From Spinacia oleracea (taxonomy: Eukaryota; Streptophyta; Magnoliopsida; Caryophyllales; Amaranthaceae): 64,000 bases of DNA. Each line of letters opens with the position of its first letter. Position 1 is the stretch's first letter. Made by a program: the position numbers and the translations under genes. The notes beneath the pieces are model-generated. The model had not been told where the DNA came from. It saw nothing but the letters and a program-made list of their open reading frames with translations, and made no database searches. The stretch is taken from NCBI RefSeq assembly GCF_020520425.1, contig NC_079487.1, positions 111,758,141 to 111,822,140 of the forward strand. Reading direction: 5' to 3'. Shown here in pieces: positions 26,700 to 37,461 of the stretch.

Positions 26700-27258
26700 T
26701 AACCAACACATCTTCAATAGACATAAATTCCTATAACCCTAACAAACTTGGAGCCTCAAATAGAAAATGTAACAATAAAAACAACAGAAATTACAACAAT
26801 ATAACTAAATAAAAACACATCAGTGATAAAAGTTATACCTTGATTAGAAAAGTATTGTCTGAAACGTTTCTGTTGCACCAGGAGCATAACAACAATTGCA
26901 ATTGCATTGTCAATTTGTCATCATTGATGGCTTCATCAACGACCAACCGATTCAACGACTTCTTGTGCTCGAGAATCGTTGTATCGTAGACTTTGTTTGT
27001 ACCCTCTGTCAATTATTTAAGAGAAAAGACACAAAATTTCAGTTAAAATTCAGTTCAAAACCAAAACCCTAATAACCCAACTAACATCTCCACATAAAAC
27101 AATTACTCAGTTAGATCCAATACCAAATTGATTAACCTAACAACATTCTGCAACTTTAAACATACGGCATTAAAGTCAATAAAAAAAAGAGAGGACATAT
27201 ATCCTCAATTAAACACATAGTTAAGAAAAACTCCACATCGGTTAACAAGTCACAAAAA
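26700..27258 (-). repeat. Internal duplication of the Helitron, copy 1
   Basis: About 550 bp nearly identical to 30130-30668 and in the same orientation. It includes the CDC48-like exon and flanking intron-like sequence. Differences are small substitutions and a few short indels. Confidence 0.9.
26839..27005 (-). pseudogene. Captured CDC48 N-terminal exon fragment, copy 1
   Basis: The - strand translation gives TTILEHKKSLNRLVVDEAIN DD, matching the N-terminus of plant CDC48/p97 AAA-ATPases (AILERKKSPNRLVVDEAINDD). After DD the frame departs from CDC48; a degraded match to the following P-A-T-M-E-K-LQ and DTILIK segment is in another frame, so the piece is not a functional exon. It ends at a splice-like AAG before GT. 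Confidence 0.75.
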
Positions 27259-27268
27259 AAATTTATAC

Positions 27269-28062
27269 CGAACTCTTGTGCAAGGGGATCTTGGTTGTAG
27301 CCATTATGGTGAACTGTCTGCAGTGAAAAAGCAAGAAAAATACTCATGCCATGAACATAGCTTATGCATGTTATTCAACTCAATATGCATGATCATCACA
27401 ACAGAGTAGGTATTTTTGGGGAGAACATGTTGAAGAATAGGAGAAAGCTCTTTAGAGGCATAATGCACCAGTAAATCAGAACAAAAGAAACTAAGTAGAG
27501 GACCTATCTTCTTCCTGGTCACATGGTCGCCTACATGTAACTTTGAGTAAAGAAGTTATTTGCTTATCATTCAATCTCTTTGTATATCTTTGTCCTCCAA
27601 CTATTTATCATGCCTGTAACAGAACATAGAAAAACAGAGAATCAGTAAAACATTCACATAAGCTGCTGAAAGCCACGTGTTCTTAAGTCTTAACTAAAAC
27701 TATCTACGACATACCTCAATGGGAAAATAATTCACTTTCTTTTGACTCCCTACTTGAAGACAAGGGAAGTGGGTGTATTATATGGAAAAATCCATACACC
27801 TCCCGGAAGTACTCAACCACAAACTTCATATTCATTTGCTCATCAACAGGGAATATGAAACTGTCGAGAAAACGGAAAATATGAATAAGTTATAAGGAAC
27901 AAAGCAAGAAAGTGTTAAGGAGAAGATAATGAGAATAAAGAATAATGGCTAATACATTAGCTCCCTAGTAGGTTGTGCTGACAATCCTGATACTCAGTAT
28001 TTCCTCCGTACATTTCCTGTGTGAGTAACCTCCGCTTTGATGCCTCTAAGTGCTTTCTTAAC
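27269..28062 (-). pseudogene. Captured AGO1-type Argonaute fragment (PAZ to linker 2)
   Basis: Four exons in order on the - strand, each with splice-like borders: 27956-28062 (VKKALRGIKAEVTHTGNVRR), 27715-27860 (PVDEQMNMKFVVEYFREVYG, later CLQVGSQKKVNYFPIEVC), 27504-27613 ([33 protein letters not shown]) and 27269-27317 (TVHHNGYNQDPLAQEFG). These follow the exon order of plant AGO1/AGO10 through PAZ. It is broken: an in-frame TGA replaces the Arg of RRKYR, the second exon shifts frame midway, and the third begins with stop codons before IVGGQRY. PIWI and N-terminal parts are absent. It is host sequence moved by the Helitron, not a working slicer. Confidence 0.85.
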
Positions 28063-28099
28063 CTGCACATACAAAAGAATGAAAGTTAGCTTCTGATAA

Positions 28100-28940
28100 T
28101 ATAAAATACTAATTACTATTTCAATCAATAAATTAATCATCGATATCTAAACCAATTGGGGTCTATATTTCAATTTATCATTTCAAAATGTGAACACTTC
28201 CTTCTCTGTTGATCTATTTCAGAGTTGATATGGGTTCAAAAGGAAAGGATTCTCTTATCCTACTTTTCCAAAAAAAAAATTGTCCACAACAATAAATTAT
28301 GAATCCTAAACAGAGGAAATCGAGGTCAAACCTAGAAATCTATCTTCCAAAATGGTCTCTTCTTGTTTATAGTGAGCACGGGAAACAATTGAAATATATA
28401 CCTGAAGGTAAGTTACAATGTCAATTGTCCCCACTCTCCATCCTGCCTTTTGCTGTCTTGAAATATAAGATAAAACTTTTCCTAAAGAAGTGAGGACGGT
28501 ATTAATAACGCTAAGAAAATTACGAGTAACTCTGGGAAAATTGAGGTCCATAAAATTGGAACCAAACCCAGAAAAATTGGAAGCAAAATCAAAATCAAAT
28601 TCATAAATTATAACCTAGGCAAAAATTCAGAAGCAACCATAAATCAGTATAAATCTGACTCGGAGAAAACCGCGATCAAACGCATCTTCCAACCAATACT
28701 ATCAACAACACACAAATTAAATCAGGAATTAGAACCCATAAACAAATAAGGAGAGGTAATCAATTAAAGAAGTTTTCAAAATCAAAAGAGATCTAATCTT
28801 GAAAGAAGAAAATCGAGAAAATCATAGCCACAATTAAGGATATCAACCGCCAGATTTAGTTATTGTTGGGTGATATAACTGTAGCAGAGAGTGAAATAAG
28901 AGAGAGAAAGAAGATGGAAGCAAAGACACGGAATGGCATA
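28100..28940. other. Helitron interior, no recognised gene
   Basis: AT-rich, intron-like sequence. Open frames at 28299-28551 on both strands overlap each other and have no recognisable similarity. Confidence 0.5.
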
Positions 28941-28941
28941 C

Positions 28942-29088
28942 CCTTCGCTGGCGTGGAAGGGAGGTTAGAGTCAGATTTGACGGTGGATGGCTGTGAAGAC
29001 GGAGCCTTTGGAGGTGGTCGTCTAGTCTTCTGAGATGATGCATCAACTGGCTTCGGGATGACAGCTGGAGTTGGCGCATTGGACACTG
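28942..29088 (-). pseudogene. Captured Pro/Ser-rich exon of an unrecognised gene
   Basis: A 147-nt segment between a strong acceptor (pyrimidine tract ending CTTCAG) and a GT donor. It encodes SNAPTPAVIPKPVDASSQKT, then RRPPPKAPSSQPSTVKSDSN and LPSTPAKG. It is low-complexity, basic and proline-rich, like a disordered linker. I cannot name the parent gene. Confidence 0.5.
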
Positions 29089-29768
29089 CTGAAGCACCAA
29101 GAGAAACACAATCACTCCACTTCACTAATTAAGTTACCCAATGCTAAAAGCATCTAACAATAAAAACAAGCATTAGGGATTTCGTCACACTTATGCCTCC
29201 GCTGTGCACTCCTGGCCGGCCGACAAAGACTGTCTCTTATGCACAATTTCGTCCTTACATCTAGCTGGAAAACATGCGAAGGTCAATCAGTTTCAGAATA
29301 TGCAGAGTGGTATTACGAGAAATCATTTGGAGCACATGCGAACTTCAACTCATCTTAAAAGTATGCAGCTGATCTTAAAAATTATTCTACACTGATCTTG
29401 CATAAAAAACTTCAAGATCAAAACATAGCTCTTTAAATAGTGTATAGCGTTTTTTAGTCGGGTGTTAAGACACGGATAAGCAGAGGATTAGTGTATTAGC
29501 ATTTCTAGATCCACATTCAACTAATTAGAATCAGACCAAATATTTGCCTATCTGGCGTGCTTAAACAGGACCATAAGGATAACAATATTATGACCCCTCC
29601 CACCTACCCAACCCCTCCCCTCAAGAAAAAAGGTGCAAATTTCAGATTCTCAAGTTCAGTGACTGAAAACAAACCTACAATACTACAGAATGATATACAT
29701 ACGTTCAAGTAGGTATCAACTGAAAGTGCACGTGCTTTAGTTAGCCTTTATACCTTCACCATGACATT

Positions 29769-30062
29769 TTATAGTTGTTGAAAACTACTTGCACCAATCG
29801 ACACTTCATCCAGGACAGAGCTCATGCAAGAACTTTCCTGTCTATTAGAAGAGTCCAGCTCTGTTGCAATGCCAGCTTCATCATCAAATTCACTCTGACC
29901 TTCAGCTTCATTTTCAAAATTACATAACTTCTTTGAACAAATTGGATCAGGATCTTCTCTTTGAACCTTTGTGGCCTGTATTTTTTCTTGTTCCTGGGAA
30001 CGGAACATTCCGGAGAGTAACTTCATGTGCGATCTCCTCTGAATGCATTTGGCTGGATGCAT
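29769..30062 (-). pseudogene. Possible captured C-terminal exon of an unrecognised gene
   Basis: An open stretch of coding-like composition ending in a stop, with acidic, Ser-rich sequence (NFENEAEGQSEFDDEAGIAT, ELDSSNRQESSCMSSVLDE). It abuts copy 2 of the internal duplication. No family recognised; it may be a captured 3' exon. Confidence 0.4.
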
Positions 30063-30129
30063 ATGAAGACTCCCTTGGGATGTTGATGGAAGGCCACTGT
30101 CTTCGGACTTGATTACAGATGATGTTCTT

Positions 30130-30668
30130 CAATAGACATAAATTCCTATAACCGTAACAAACTTGGAACCTCAAATAGAAAATGTAAGAATAGAAACAAC
30201 AGAAATTGTAACAACATAACTAAATAAAAACACAACAATGATAAAAGTTATACCTTGATTAGAAAAGTAGTTTATGAAACGTTTCTGTTGCACCAGGAGC
30301 ATAGCAACAATTGCAATTGCATTGTCAATTTGTCATCATTGGTGGCTTCATCAACGACCAACCGATTCAACGACTTCTTGTGCTCGAGAATCGTTGTATT
30401 GTAGACTCTGTTTGTACCCTATATCAATTTTTTAAGAGAAAAGACATAAAATTTTAGTTAAAATTCAGTTCAAAATCAAAACTCACCCAACTAACATCTC
30501 CACATAAAACAATTACTCAGTTAGATCCAATACCAAATTGATTAACCTAACAACATTCTGCAACTTTATACATACGACATTAAAGTCAATAAGAAAAAAG
30601 AGAGGAGGACATATATCCCCAATTAAACATATAGTCAGGAAAAACTCCACATCGGTTAACAAGTCGTA
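30130..30668 (-). repeat. Internal duplication of the Helitron, copy 2
   Basis: Partner of 26700-27258. It shares the run from TTCAATAGACATAAATTCCT to AACTCCACATCGGTTAACAA. Confidence 0.9.
30254..30421 (-). pseudogene. Captured CDC48 N-terminal exon fragment, copy 2
   Basis: Second copy of the same CDC48 fragment, reading LEHKKSLNRLVVDEATNDD. It shares the same shifted downstream frame as copy 1, so the damage predates the internal duplication. Confidence 0.75.
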
Positions 30669-31300
30669 AAAAATTCTAGCAAGACACAAGCCTCGTCATT
30701 ATCACTGATTGGCCCACGAAATTATATATTCAGGCACATAAGCAAATTTTATTTTATTGTGAGAAGACAATGAACGATAAGAGTGATGTAAGGGACAAAG
30801 GGCATTCTACCATATATCCATTCTCCTACATAGAAAATTACTCAATTTCTTTGATAAAGAATTGCTATATCAGTCCAAGTCTCCATAATTTTGCAGTTGA
30901 ATCCTGAAGTTCTCAATCCCTAACTGAACTTTAAATTCTTTTCCATTAAAGTGGTATCATTGGGAGCTAGAACCCCCTACTAATAACCAAATAAGCAACA
31001 AACAAATTCAAACTATGACGAATTCAAACACAAATCCGGGAACTGCTAAATGCTTAGTAACTGGACAAAGTTTGATAAAGAAGGTTCATTCAACGCATAA
31101 AACTTCATAAACAATGTTCAATTATGTCACCAGTGAAAGCAATTTCAAGTAACTATTAATTCATGTATGTTACACTACTTGCAAAAGAATTAATCAATCA
31201 ATCGAAACCTGGAGAATTGTTAAAAGTTTAAATAGCTCAAAATGAATTCTGAAAGCTTAAAATGCCAAGAATAATATTCGAGCAATCAAAGAACATAGAC

Positions 31301-31471
31301 CTGAACAACACCAGCAAATGCTCGGCTCCAACCATGCGATTGAGAAAGATGGACAATGGAGACAGGCATAACAACACGATCAGCAATACAGAGAGCAAGA
31401 GCTAACGCCAGCATCATCACCACTTTCACTCTCTCGGCCGTCAAGAATTCCCGAAAACTCTGCGCTTCCAT
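31301..31471 (-). pseudogene. Captured first exon of a PHT4-type anion transporter
   Basis: ATG at 31469-31471 opens EFLTAERVKVVMMLALALAL, then CIADRVVMPVSIVHLSQSHG and WSRAFAGVVQ, followed by a GT donor. This matches the first transmembrane segment region of plastid PHT4/ANTR transporters (major facilitator superfamily; relatives read LALALCNADRVVMSVAIVPLS). The expected next exon (SSFLWGYL...) is not found in the following 1.5 kb, so it is a truncated first exon. About 250 bp of leader/promoter-like sequence lies upstream and may drive a chimeric transcript through the other fragments. Confidence 0.7.
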
Positions 31472-31724
31472 TCCCTTCCCTTCTCTGCCTTCGGCGAGGA
31501 ACTGAAAATCATTGGAAGAAACCCTAGATTTTCCGGAAAAATGAAAGGAAGATCAGACATGGAAGGACCGAAAGGGCGGAAGAGAGAAGGCAACCCCCAA
31601 AGAAATGAGGAAGGGAAGCAACCAAGAGCTGAAGACGGAAGAGAGAGAAGAAGAAAAAGAAGGGCGGTGGATGCTGCAACGTGTCACGATCTTGGTGTAA
31701 TGGCAAAGGAGTAGTAAATAGAGA

Positions 31725-32583
31725 TGGGTGAGGGTAAAATGGGCATCACACTATTGCTGCAATAGTAATGTGAAGTTTGTGCTTTTTAAAGTGTTAGGAT
31801 TAAGATAGATGTAAGATTTTCTATGATCACTTCGGTTTTGATCGAAGGTAAGTCAGATGGGGTCAGTTTTTGACAACCATACTCGTATTTACATGGTCTC
31901 AATTGAGGCGACAATTGGGCTTGCATTTGCATTTGCATTGACCCGTAATCAAGGCCTCAAGGGCCTTCAAGGGGAGCAATTCGCCTAGCCCGAGCGCTCA
32001 GCCGCTCACTAGTCACTACTCAGCAAAATTCCTGCCAATTTAGTATTTAACGAAAATTTGTCCTGGGTATAAATTTAATTTTAATTTTAATTTTAAAGGG
32101 AAACATTCATCTAGGGTTTTGTACCACATTACGTACAATTCTTGACGGCAGAACTCTTCGGGCTTGGTTGGTCCTCTTTTCGCCGGAATCAGTTTCAATA
32201 TAATGACGCTATAAATTTGTAAGTCAAATTTTAATATGTATAAAACGCTTGCTAGATCAATAAATCTAACAAGACTAGTATTTGAAATTCTCAATAAATA
32301 TTTGGAGGGAACCGAGTTTGAGAATTCGGACTTTTTCTACCGTGTTTCTTCTCTGACGATCCTTGATTTGCTATTGTTACTTGTATAGTTGTATGTCTGG
32401 ACTCTGGAATGTCATCTAACCCAGTAAATTACTTTTACTAATTACTAACGAGTATGACAGGATAGTATAGGATTATGATTGACTGCTTGTACGAAGGAAT
32501 TACGTATGACATTCATATACCATATACTTCGTATGTATTTTAGTACTGATTTTTAGTGCATATGTGGCGTGTAGCTTGCTATC
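31725..32583. other. Intergenic spacer before the DUF674 cluster
   Basis: No gene recognised. A TTTAATTTTAATTTTAATTT run lies at about 32070-32095. Confidence 0.5.
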
Positions 32584-33187
32584 ATGGAAAAAGAGATTAA
32601 AGAGACAAAGGTGAGTTTGAAGCTGTTAGTAGACACAGAGGGAAAGAAGGTTTTGTTTGCTGAGGCTAGCAAAGACTTTGTGGATTTCCTTTTCCACATT
32701 ATGGAATTGCCGCTTGGAACTGTTGTGAAACTCGTCAAAGTCAAGGACAAAAAGCATTGAGTCTCTCAATGGTATTGGTGACTACTTGCAAGCAGATGTT
32801 AACAGAGACTCGGTGTTGAAACCAAAATCTGCTGTCAGTGTTCCTTTGTTGTCGTTAAATGATGCCCCAACATTCTACAGGTGTTATCGATGTACTAGCT
32901 ATGTATCTAAGGACCCTAGTACAAAATGTCTACCATTTCTGCTATTACTCTTCTGAACAAGTTCCATGTCAAAGATATCTCTTCCCTCATGGAGAAAGAG
33001 GTTCAACTTGGTTTTAATGAGGTACTCAGATCACTCAACTTAGACAATTACACCTCCATTCAATTTTCAATGTAATTTATGAATGATGATGATTCTAATT
33101 TCTTTTTATTTACAGGGGGTGGCAATTCTTAAGGCATCCTTGGAAACTCGATCTGTGCTGTCTACTGTCTTCCTGGGAAACAATTAA
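32584..33187 (+). pseudogene. DUF674 family copy A, decayed
   Basis: First of eight tandem DUF674 copies; the family is plant-specific and of unknown function. Exon 1 spans 32584-33021 and exon 2 33116-33187, with the family's conserved intron position. The N-terminal motif is clear (VSLKLLVDTEGKKVLFAEAS, KDFVDFLFHIMELPLGT). The frame closes after KVKDKKH at about 32760, and the central Cys-rich part plus the YMVMDNLEVKP motif are deleted, so the copy jumps to the TISAITLL-type segment. Exon 2 (GVAILKASLETRSVLSTVFL) is intact. Not functional as a full-length protein. Confidence 0.85.
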
Positions 33188-33462
33188 GGTTTATGGCTTC
33201 GAGTGTATTTAGGTTTGCTCACCCTGCTTGGGGTCTCTTCAGTATCTCTTAAAAGTTGAAACAACGTTCATGCTCTTTGTCTAAGTACCGTGATCATCAA
33301 CTACTGCTAGTTTTCTGGATTAGTTGTTGTTGGAGTTTGGTTTTCATTTTTCAATGCTGCAATTCTAACTGTAGCTGCGTTATCTTGTTAAATGCCTTAT
33401 ATATGTCTTGTGTACTCTGTTTTTTCCTCACTTGATCGATGTTTTAGTCTTCTGCACAAGAA

Positions 33463-35422
33463 TTAAAGGTTGTTCCTTGAAAACATCCCAGCCACCCCTG
33501 GCATTTGAAGCAGATGGGTTACAATAGTTTTTGTTTTTTGTTTGTTTGAAGCAGCTGGATTCTTTGCTGTCTTTGTTAATAGTGATTGGATTCTATCATC
33601 CTGTGGCATGCTCCTTAGGATCTTCCTAACCTGTTCATCAGAGGGAATAATTCTTCCAAGAGAAACTAGCTCATTAGTAATGTTAGTGAAACGAGTAAAC
33701 ATTTCCTGGATTGTTTCTCTTGGTTGCATTTCAAAACGTTCATACTTAGACATTAATAAATCAATTTTAGAACGTTTGACCTCATTAGTTCCCTCATGAG
33801 TTATTTGAAGGAGATCCCAGATTTGCTTTGCGCTCTTGCACCCCATAACTCTGTTATGTTCGTGAGGTCCAAGGCCGCAATGCAAGATTTTCACAGCCAT
33901 TGCATTGATTTCAAATTTCTCAAAATCTTCCTTAGTAAATTCAGACATGGGTTTAGGAACTACCTCATTTTGAGCATTGGTCATTGTTACCTTGAAATCA
34001 CCGACTTCTATGACTCGCCAGACTTGATAGTTCTCTGCCTTGATATAGATCTCCATCCTGAACTTTTTCTCAACAGGGTTTCCTGTATTTTTGTGAGATC
34101 CTGCTCTGATACCAACTGATAGTTCAGTAGGAACACTTGACAAGAGGGGGGTGAATTGTTTCTTGGGAACTTGAGTAAGTTTCTTGCGGAATTTAAACAA
34201 TAAAGAGACTGAGAACAATGAGCAAAGAAAGATATAAAACGGAGGAACCTTCTTGACCCTAATCAAGAAGAACCTCACTACTCTTTTGTATTAATGCAAT
34301 AACTCTATTACAAATACACTCTTTAACTCGAGTTCCTCTCGAACACGAGTTCCCCACAGCAATCCCCTTCGATTACTGTGCTACTCTTTCTCTCTCTGAC
34401 TTAACTCTAAGTCGCTCCTTTTCTCTTTGACTTAACTCTAAGTCACTATTTCTCTCTTTGACTAAACTCTTAGTCGCTCTTTCTCTCTTTGACTTAACTC
34501 TAAGTCACTCAAGGATCACTCAATCCTTAAACCCAAAATACAATATGATAGATAGATTCTAGTACGTAATAAAGCTTATAGTAATAAGGAACTCAAGGAA
34601 CACTCTATTTTGCCAACTGATTCTTTTAAAACGTTTAAGCTCTTTAAGATAGATTTTGTAGAAATCAGTTGTGTTTTGAAAAGCCAAAACTCTTCTCCTT
34701 TTATAGGAGAGTTTTACTTAGGGTTGGGTACCCATGTTCTCCTCAACTACCCACTAACAGTTACTGCTCAGTAACATGGGCATAGTTGGAGAGAAACAAG
34801 GGAGACCAAATCAAAACACTAAATGTACGTTAAACAGAAATACGTGGGGAGAGTTTCAAGGAACATGGAAAATCTTTTACTTGAGAAACAAGGATAATAA
34901 ATCAGAATCCTATGTTTCATTTATTAATTAAATTCATTTTATTTATTAAAAAGATTTTCCAAGTTAAAACTCTTTTATAATTACAGTTAACATATTTCAT
35001 TTAAAACGTACCAAAATACTTAGGTTCCTTTCGTTCCAAATTACGTATAAACAATATTAAATACTTACATAAATCCTAAACATAAACTCATATGTTGTAG
35101 TCTTCATGTTGCACCTTTAGAAGCTTCACTCGAAGACTTCCCAATTTGTTCCTTCTCTGGAACATCGAGGATCCACATAATATATGAGGATCTCGCCTTA
35201 GGAACTCGCCTAAGGATCTCGCCTTGCTTAATGATTATTTCTTCAATGTAGTGTCTGACATGGATCAATTACTTGCTTATATTCCACGTTGCTTAGTTTA
35301 TCCAACTCAGGATCTCCTTAACTTAGCATTATCCCTCTAAGGATCTCGGAACCTATTATGCAACATAACTTAACCAATTGTCAGGAGTTTGCTTTGTCAT
35401 CATCAAAACTTTAGGGTCAACA
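33463..35422 (-). mobile_element. Truncated Copia-type LTR retrotransposon (one LTR, primer site, gag)
   Basis: Fossil element on the - strand. The LTR spans about 34117-35422 (starting TGTTGACCC on the - strand). It is followed by the tRNA-Met-type primer site TGGTATCAGAGC (34103-34114) and a gag-like region down to about 33463 with the usual Copia gag core (AKQIWDLLQ...YERFEMQPRE). Pol and the second LTR are absent, so it is broken and cannot be dated by LTR comparison. Four CTTTGACTTAACTCTAAGTC-type repeats lie inside the LTR. It sits next to a MITE at 35430-35660. Confidence 0.85.
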
Positions 35423-35429
35423 TATTGTT

Positions 35430-35660
35430 TGGCTAATTTGTTCTCCAATGGCTAGCAACTAGCTTGTTATTTAAATTTGTCCCACTAGCTTGTTCACTTG
35501 TCAATTAATTATTTGACAATTTTGGAAGCTAGTTGTCAAGCAAATTAGCTTATTGGTCAAGCTAATTTATTAGTTTCACTCCAATGGTCTAGCTATTAGC
35601 TTGAAAGTTTTATAAATTTCAAGCTAGTCCCTAGCTAGAACCATTAGAGATGCTCTAATA
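35430..35660. mobile_element. MITE of the CTAGCTTG-rich family, uninterrupted copy
   Basis: Rich in CAAGCTAATTT / CTAGCTTG words, with CTCCAATGGCTAGCAACTAG near one end and CTAGAACCATTAGAGATGCT near the other. A related copy at about 52130-53000 is interrupted by a small Helitron. Family not assigned. Confidence 0.55.
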
Positions 35661-35752
35661 CGCATAACTTCATACATTCTAACTGATTGAAATGCATGAT
35701 TCAAACAATCTATTACTACTCCGTATTACTATAGGGGCGTATAAAATAACTA

Positions 35753-36626
35753 GGAATTTTGTCAAAAAGGACCTTTTATAATCCAAAAATTGTTACAAAG
35801 GACCTTTTAAAAAAAAAGTTGTGAGATAGGACCCAAATCATTTTTTTTTTGTGAATAGGGACCAAGGTCGCTTTTTCCGGCGGTCAAACCCAGTTTTTCG
35901 GCGTAGACTGTCACGTGAACGGCACGTGACCCTAGTTAACAATTTTTTTTTTTAAATCTCTTCCCTCCAAGAAATTCCCTCCTTATTCCCCTTAACTAAC
36001 TCAGTAATCTTTTAAAAAAAAAAAAGCTTCGCCATTTTCTTCCTCCATTTGAGAGAAGCTCGAGCATTTTTGGTCCAAGTTTTGGATTCTGAAGAAAGGT
36101 TCTCCAAAACACAAGCAGAAGCTATTTGCACATTCTCAATCCCATTGGCAATAAAGAAGCTGCTCAAAAATTAATTAACTTATGAACCCTAATTTAAAGT
36201 TTTTACAAATTGGAGAAATTGGAGCAAAAAAATTGGGGCTTTCACTATTATCTTGTACGAAATGCCACGACAATCAAAAGGGGATTTTGCAAATTTTATT
36301 TTTTTAAACTACAAAGAACGAATTCAAGAAATATTTGGAGGAGGAAAATGGCGAAGAAGAAAGGGCATCGAGGAGAGAGATTTTTTTTTCTTAAGTCACT
36401 GAGTTTAAGGGGAAAGGGGATTCTTGAAGGGAAAACCTGAAAAAAAAATCACGTGCCCTGCACGTAACAGTCAACGCCGAAAAACTGGGTTTGACCTTCG
36501 GAAAATGGGTTTGGTCCCTATTCACAACAAAAAAACATGATTTGGGTCCTATCTCACAACTTTTTTTTTAAAAGGTCCTTTGTCACAATTTTTGAATTAT
36601 AAAAGGTCATTTCTGACAAATATTCC
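35753..36626. mobile_element. Mutator-like non-autonomous element, 874 bp, long TIRs
   Basis: A 9-bp TSD, AAATAACTA, flanks it at 35744-35752 and 36627-36635. Long inverted repeats of roughly 180-190 bp start GGAATTTTGTCAAAAAGGAC on the left and GGAATATTTGTCAGAAATGA inverted on the right, running through CACGTGAC-rich sequence. Long TIRs plus a 9-bp TSD are diagnostic of Mutator-like elements. The 500-bp interior has no recognised gene, though parts (36020-36180) look like leader sequence of a host gene. Confidence 0.88.
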
Positions 36627-36887
36627 AAATAACTACACTTTGTTCACGGAGTAGTTACAAAATGCTACATTTTGATAAGGTAAATAGACTATTGAAATTC
36701 CATGGGAAATCATAAAGTGGATTAGGTAAGTGCATTGGAGAACTCAAATCTGCAAAACCGCATGCTATAGTGCAACTGCTATGCAACATGCAGTAATGCT
36801 TTCAGTTGTGAAATTAATTACTCTAATTAACTAGCCACCTATTTCTGTAAAAGCATTGATTAGCGTCTTACAGTCTAAATCTCTCCT

Positions 36888-36895
36888 TATATAAA
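36888..36895 (+). promoter_or_regulatory. TATA box of DUF674 copy B
   Basis: TATATAAA lies 37 bp upstream of the first ATG, a little close for a long leader. Confidence 0.45.
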
Positions 36896-36931
36896 TCACA
36901 CCATAACCTTAATAACCATGCATTGCTAGAA

Positions 36932-37461
36932 ATGAAAAGAAAATTAAAGAGAAAGAGAAGTGTTGAGAGTAGCAAGAGTGAAATGGAAGGTGAAATCAGT
37001 GAGAGCAAAGTAAGTTTAAAAATATTAGTGGATACAAAGGCAAAAAGAGTTCTGTTTGCAGAAGCAGGCAAAGACTTTGTGGATTTTCTGTTCCACATTA
37101 TGTCTTTGCCAGTTGGTACAATCATCAAGCTGTTGAATGTGAATGGCATGGTGGGTTGAATCGGATGATTTGCAGGTGACACCAATGTCTACCATTTCAG
37201 GGATCACTCTCATCTCTAAGTTCCGTGTCAAGGATGTGTCTGCATTAGAGGAGAAAGAGGTCCGAGTTGGTTTCAAAGAGGTAATAAATGAAAAAGATCC
37301 AACTGCATGTAAATATTTGTTTGGTTTTATGTGTAAAATTCAAGACTTAGACTTGATAATTAAATTTGTTATGTTTTTTCCAGGGTTTGGCGATGCTGAA
37401 AGCTTCCTTGGAGACCAACACGGTGCTGACCACTGTCTTCCTTGATGCTAAGAAGAATTAA
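36932..37461 (+). pseudogene. DUF674 family copy B, internal deletion
   Basis: Exon 1 spans 36932-37280 and exon 2 37384-37461. It starts MKRKLKRKRSVESSKSEMEG, an unusual Lys/Arg-rich leader absent from its neighbours; a second ATG (MEGEISESKV) would give a family-like start. The N-terminal motif reaches NGMVG and then a stop. The sequence resumes in another frame at SDDLQVTPMSTISGITL. The whole central segment, including the Cys-rich part and most of YMVMDNLEV, is missing. Exon 2 is intact (GLAMLKASLETNTVLTTVFL DAKKN). Its exon 2 nearly matches that of copy G, suggesting recent exchange or duplication. Confidence 0.85.

Larger units (their letters stand above)
21247..31724 (-). mobile_element. 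Large non-autonomous Helitron carrying captured gene fragments
   Basis: The 3' end (low coordinate) is clear on the - strand: a 16-nt hairpin GTGCGCGCTAGCGCAC at 21261-21276, a 10-nt spacer, and CTAG followed by T. The proposed 5' end is TCTCTATTTACTA, starting at 31724 and preceded by A, which fits the Helitron TC start and A-T target. Between them lie - strand pieces of several unrelated host genes, a duplicated segment and a satellite array, as in gene-capturing Helitrons. No Rep/helicase frame was found, so it is non-autonomous. The 3' end is strong; the 5' end is a weaker match and the true border could differ. Confidence 0.6.
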
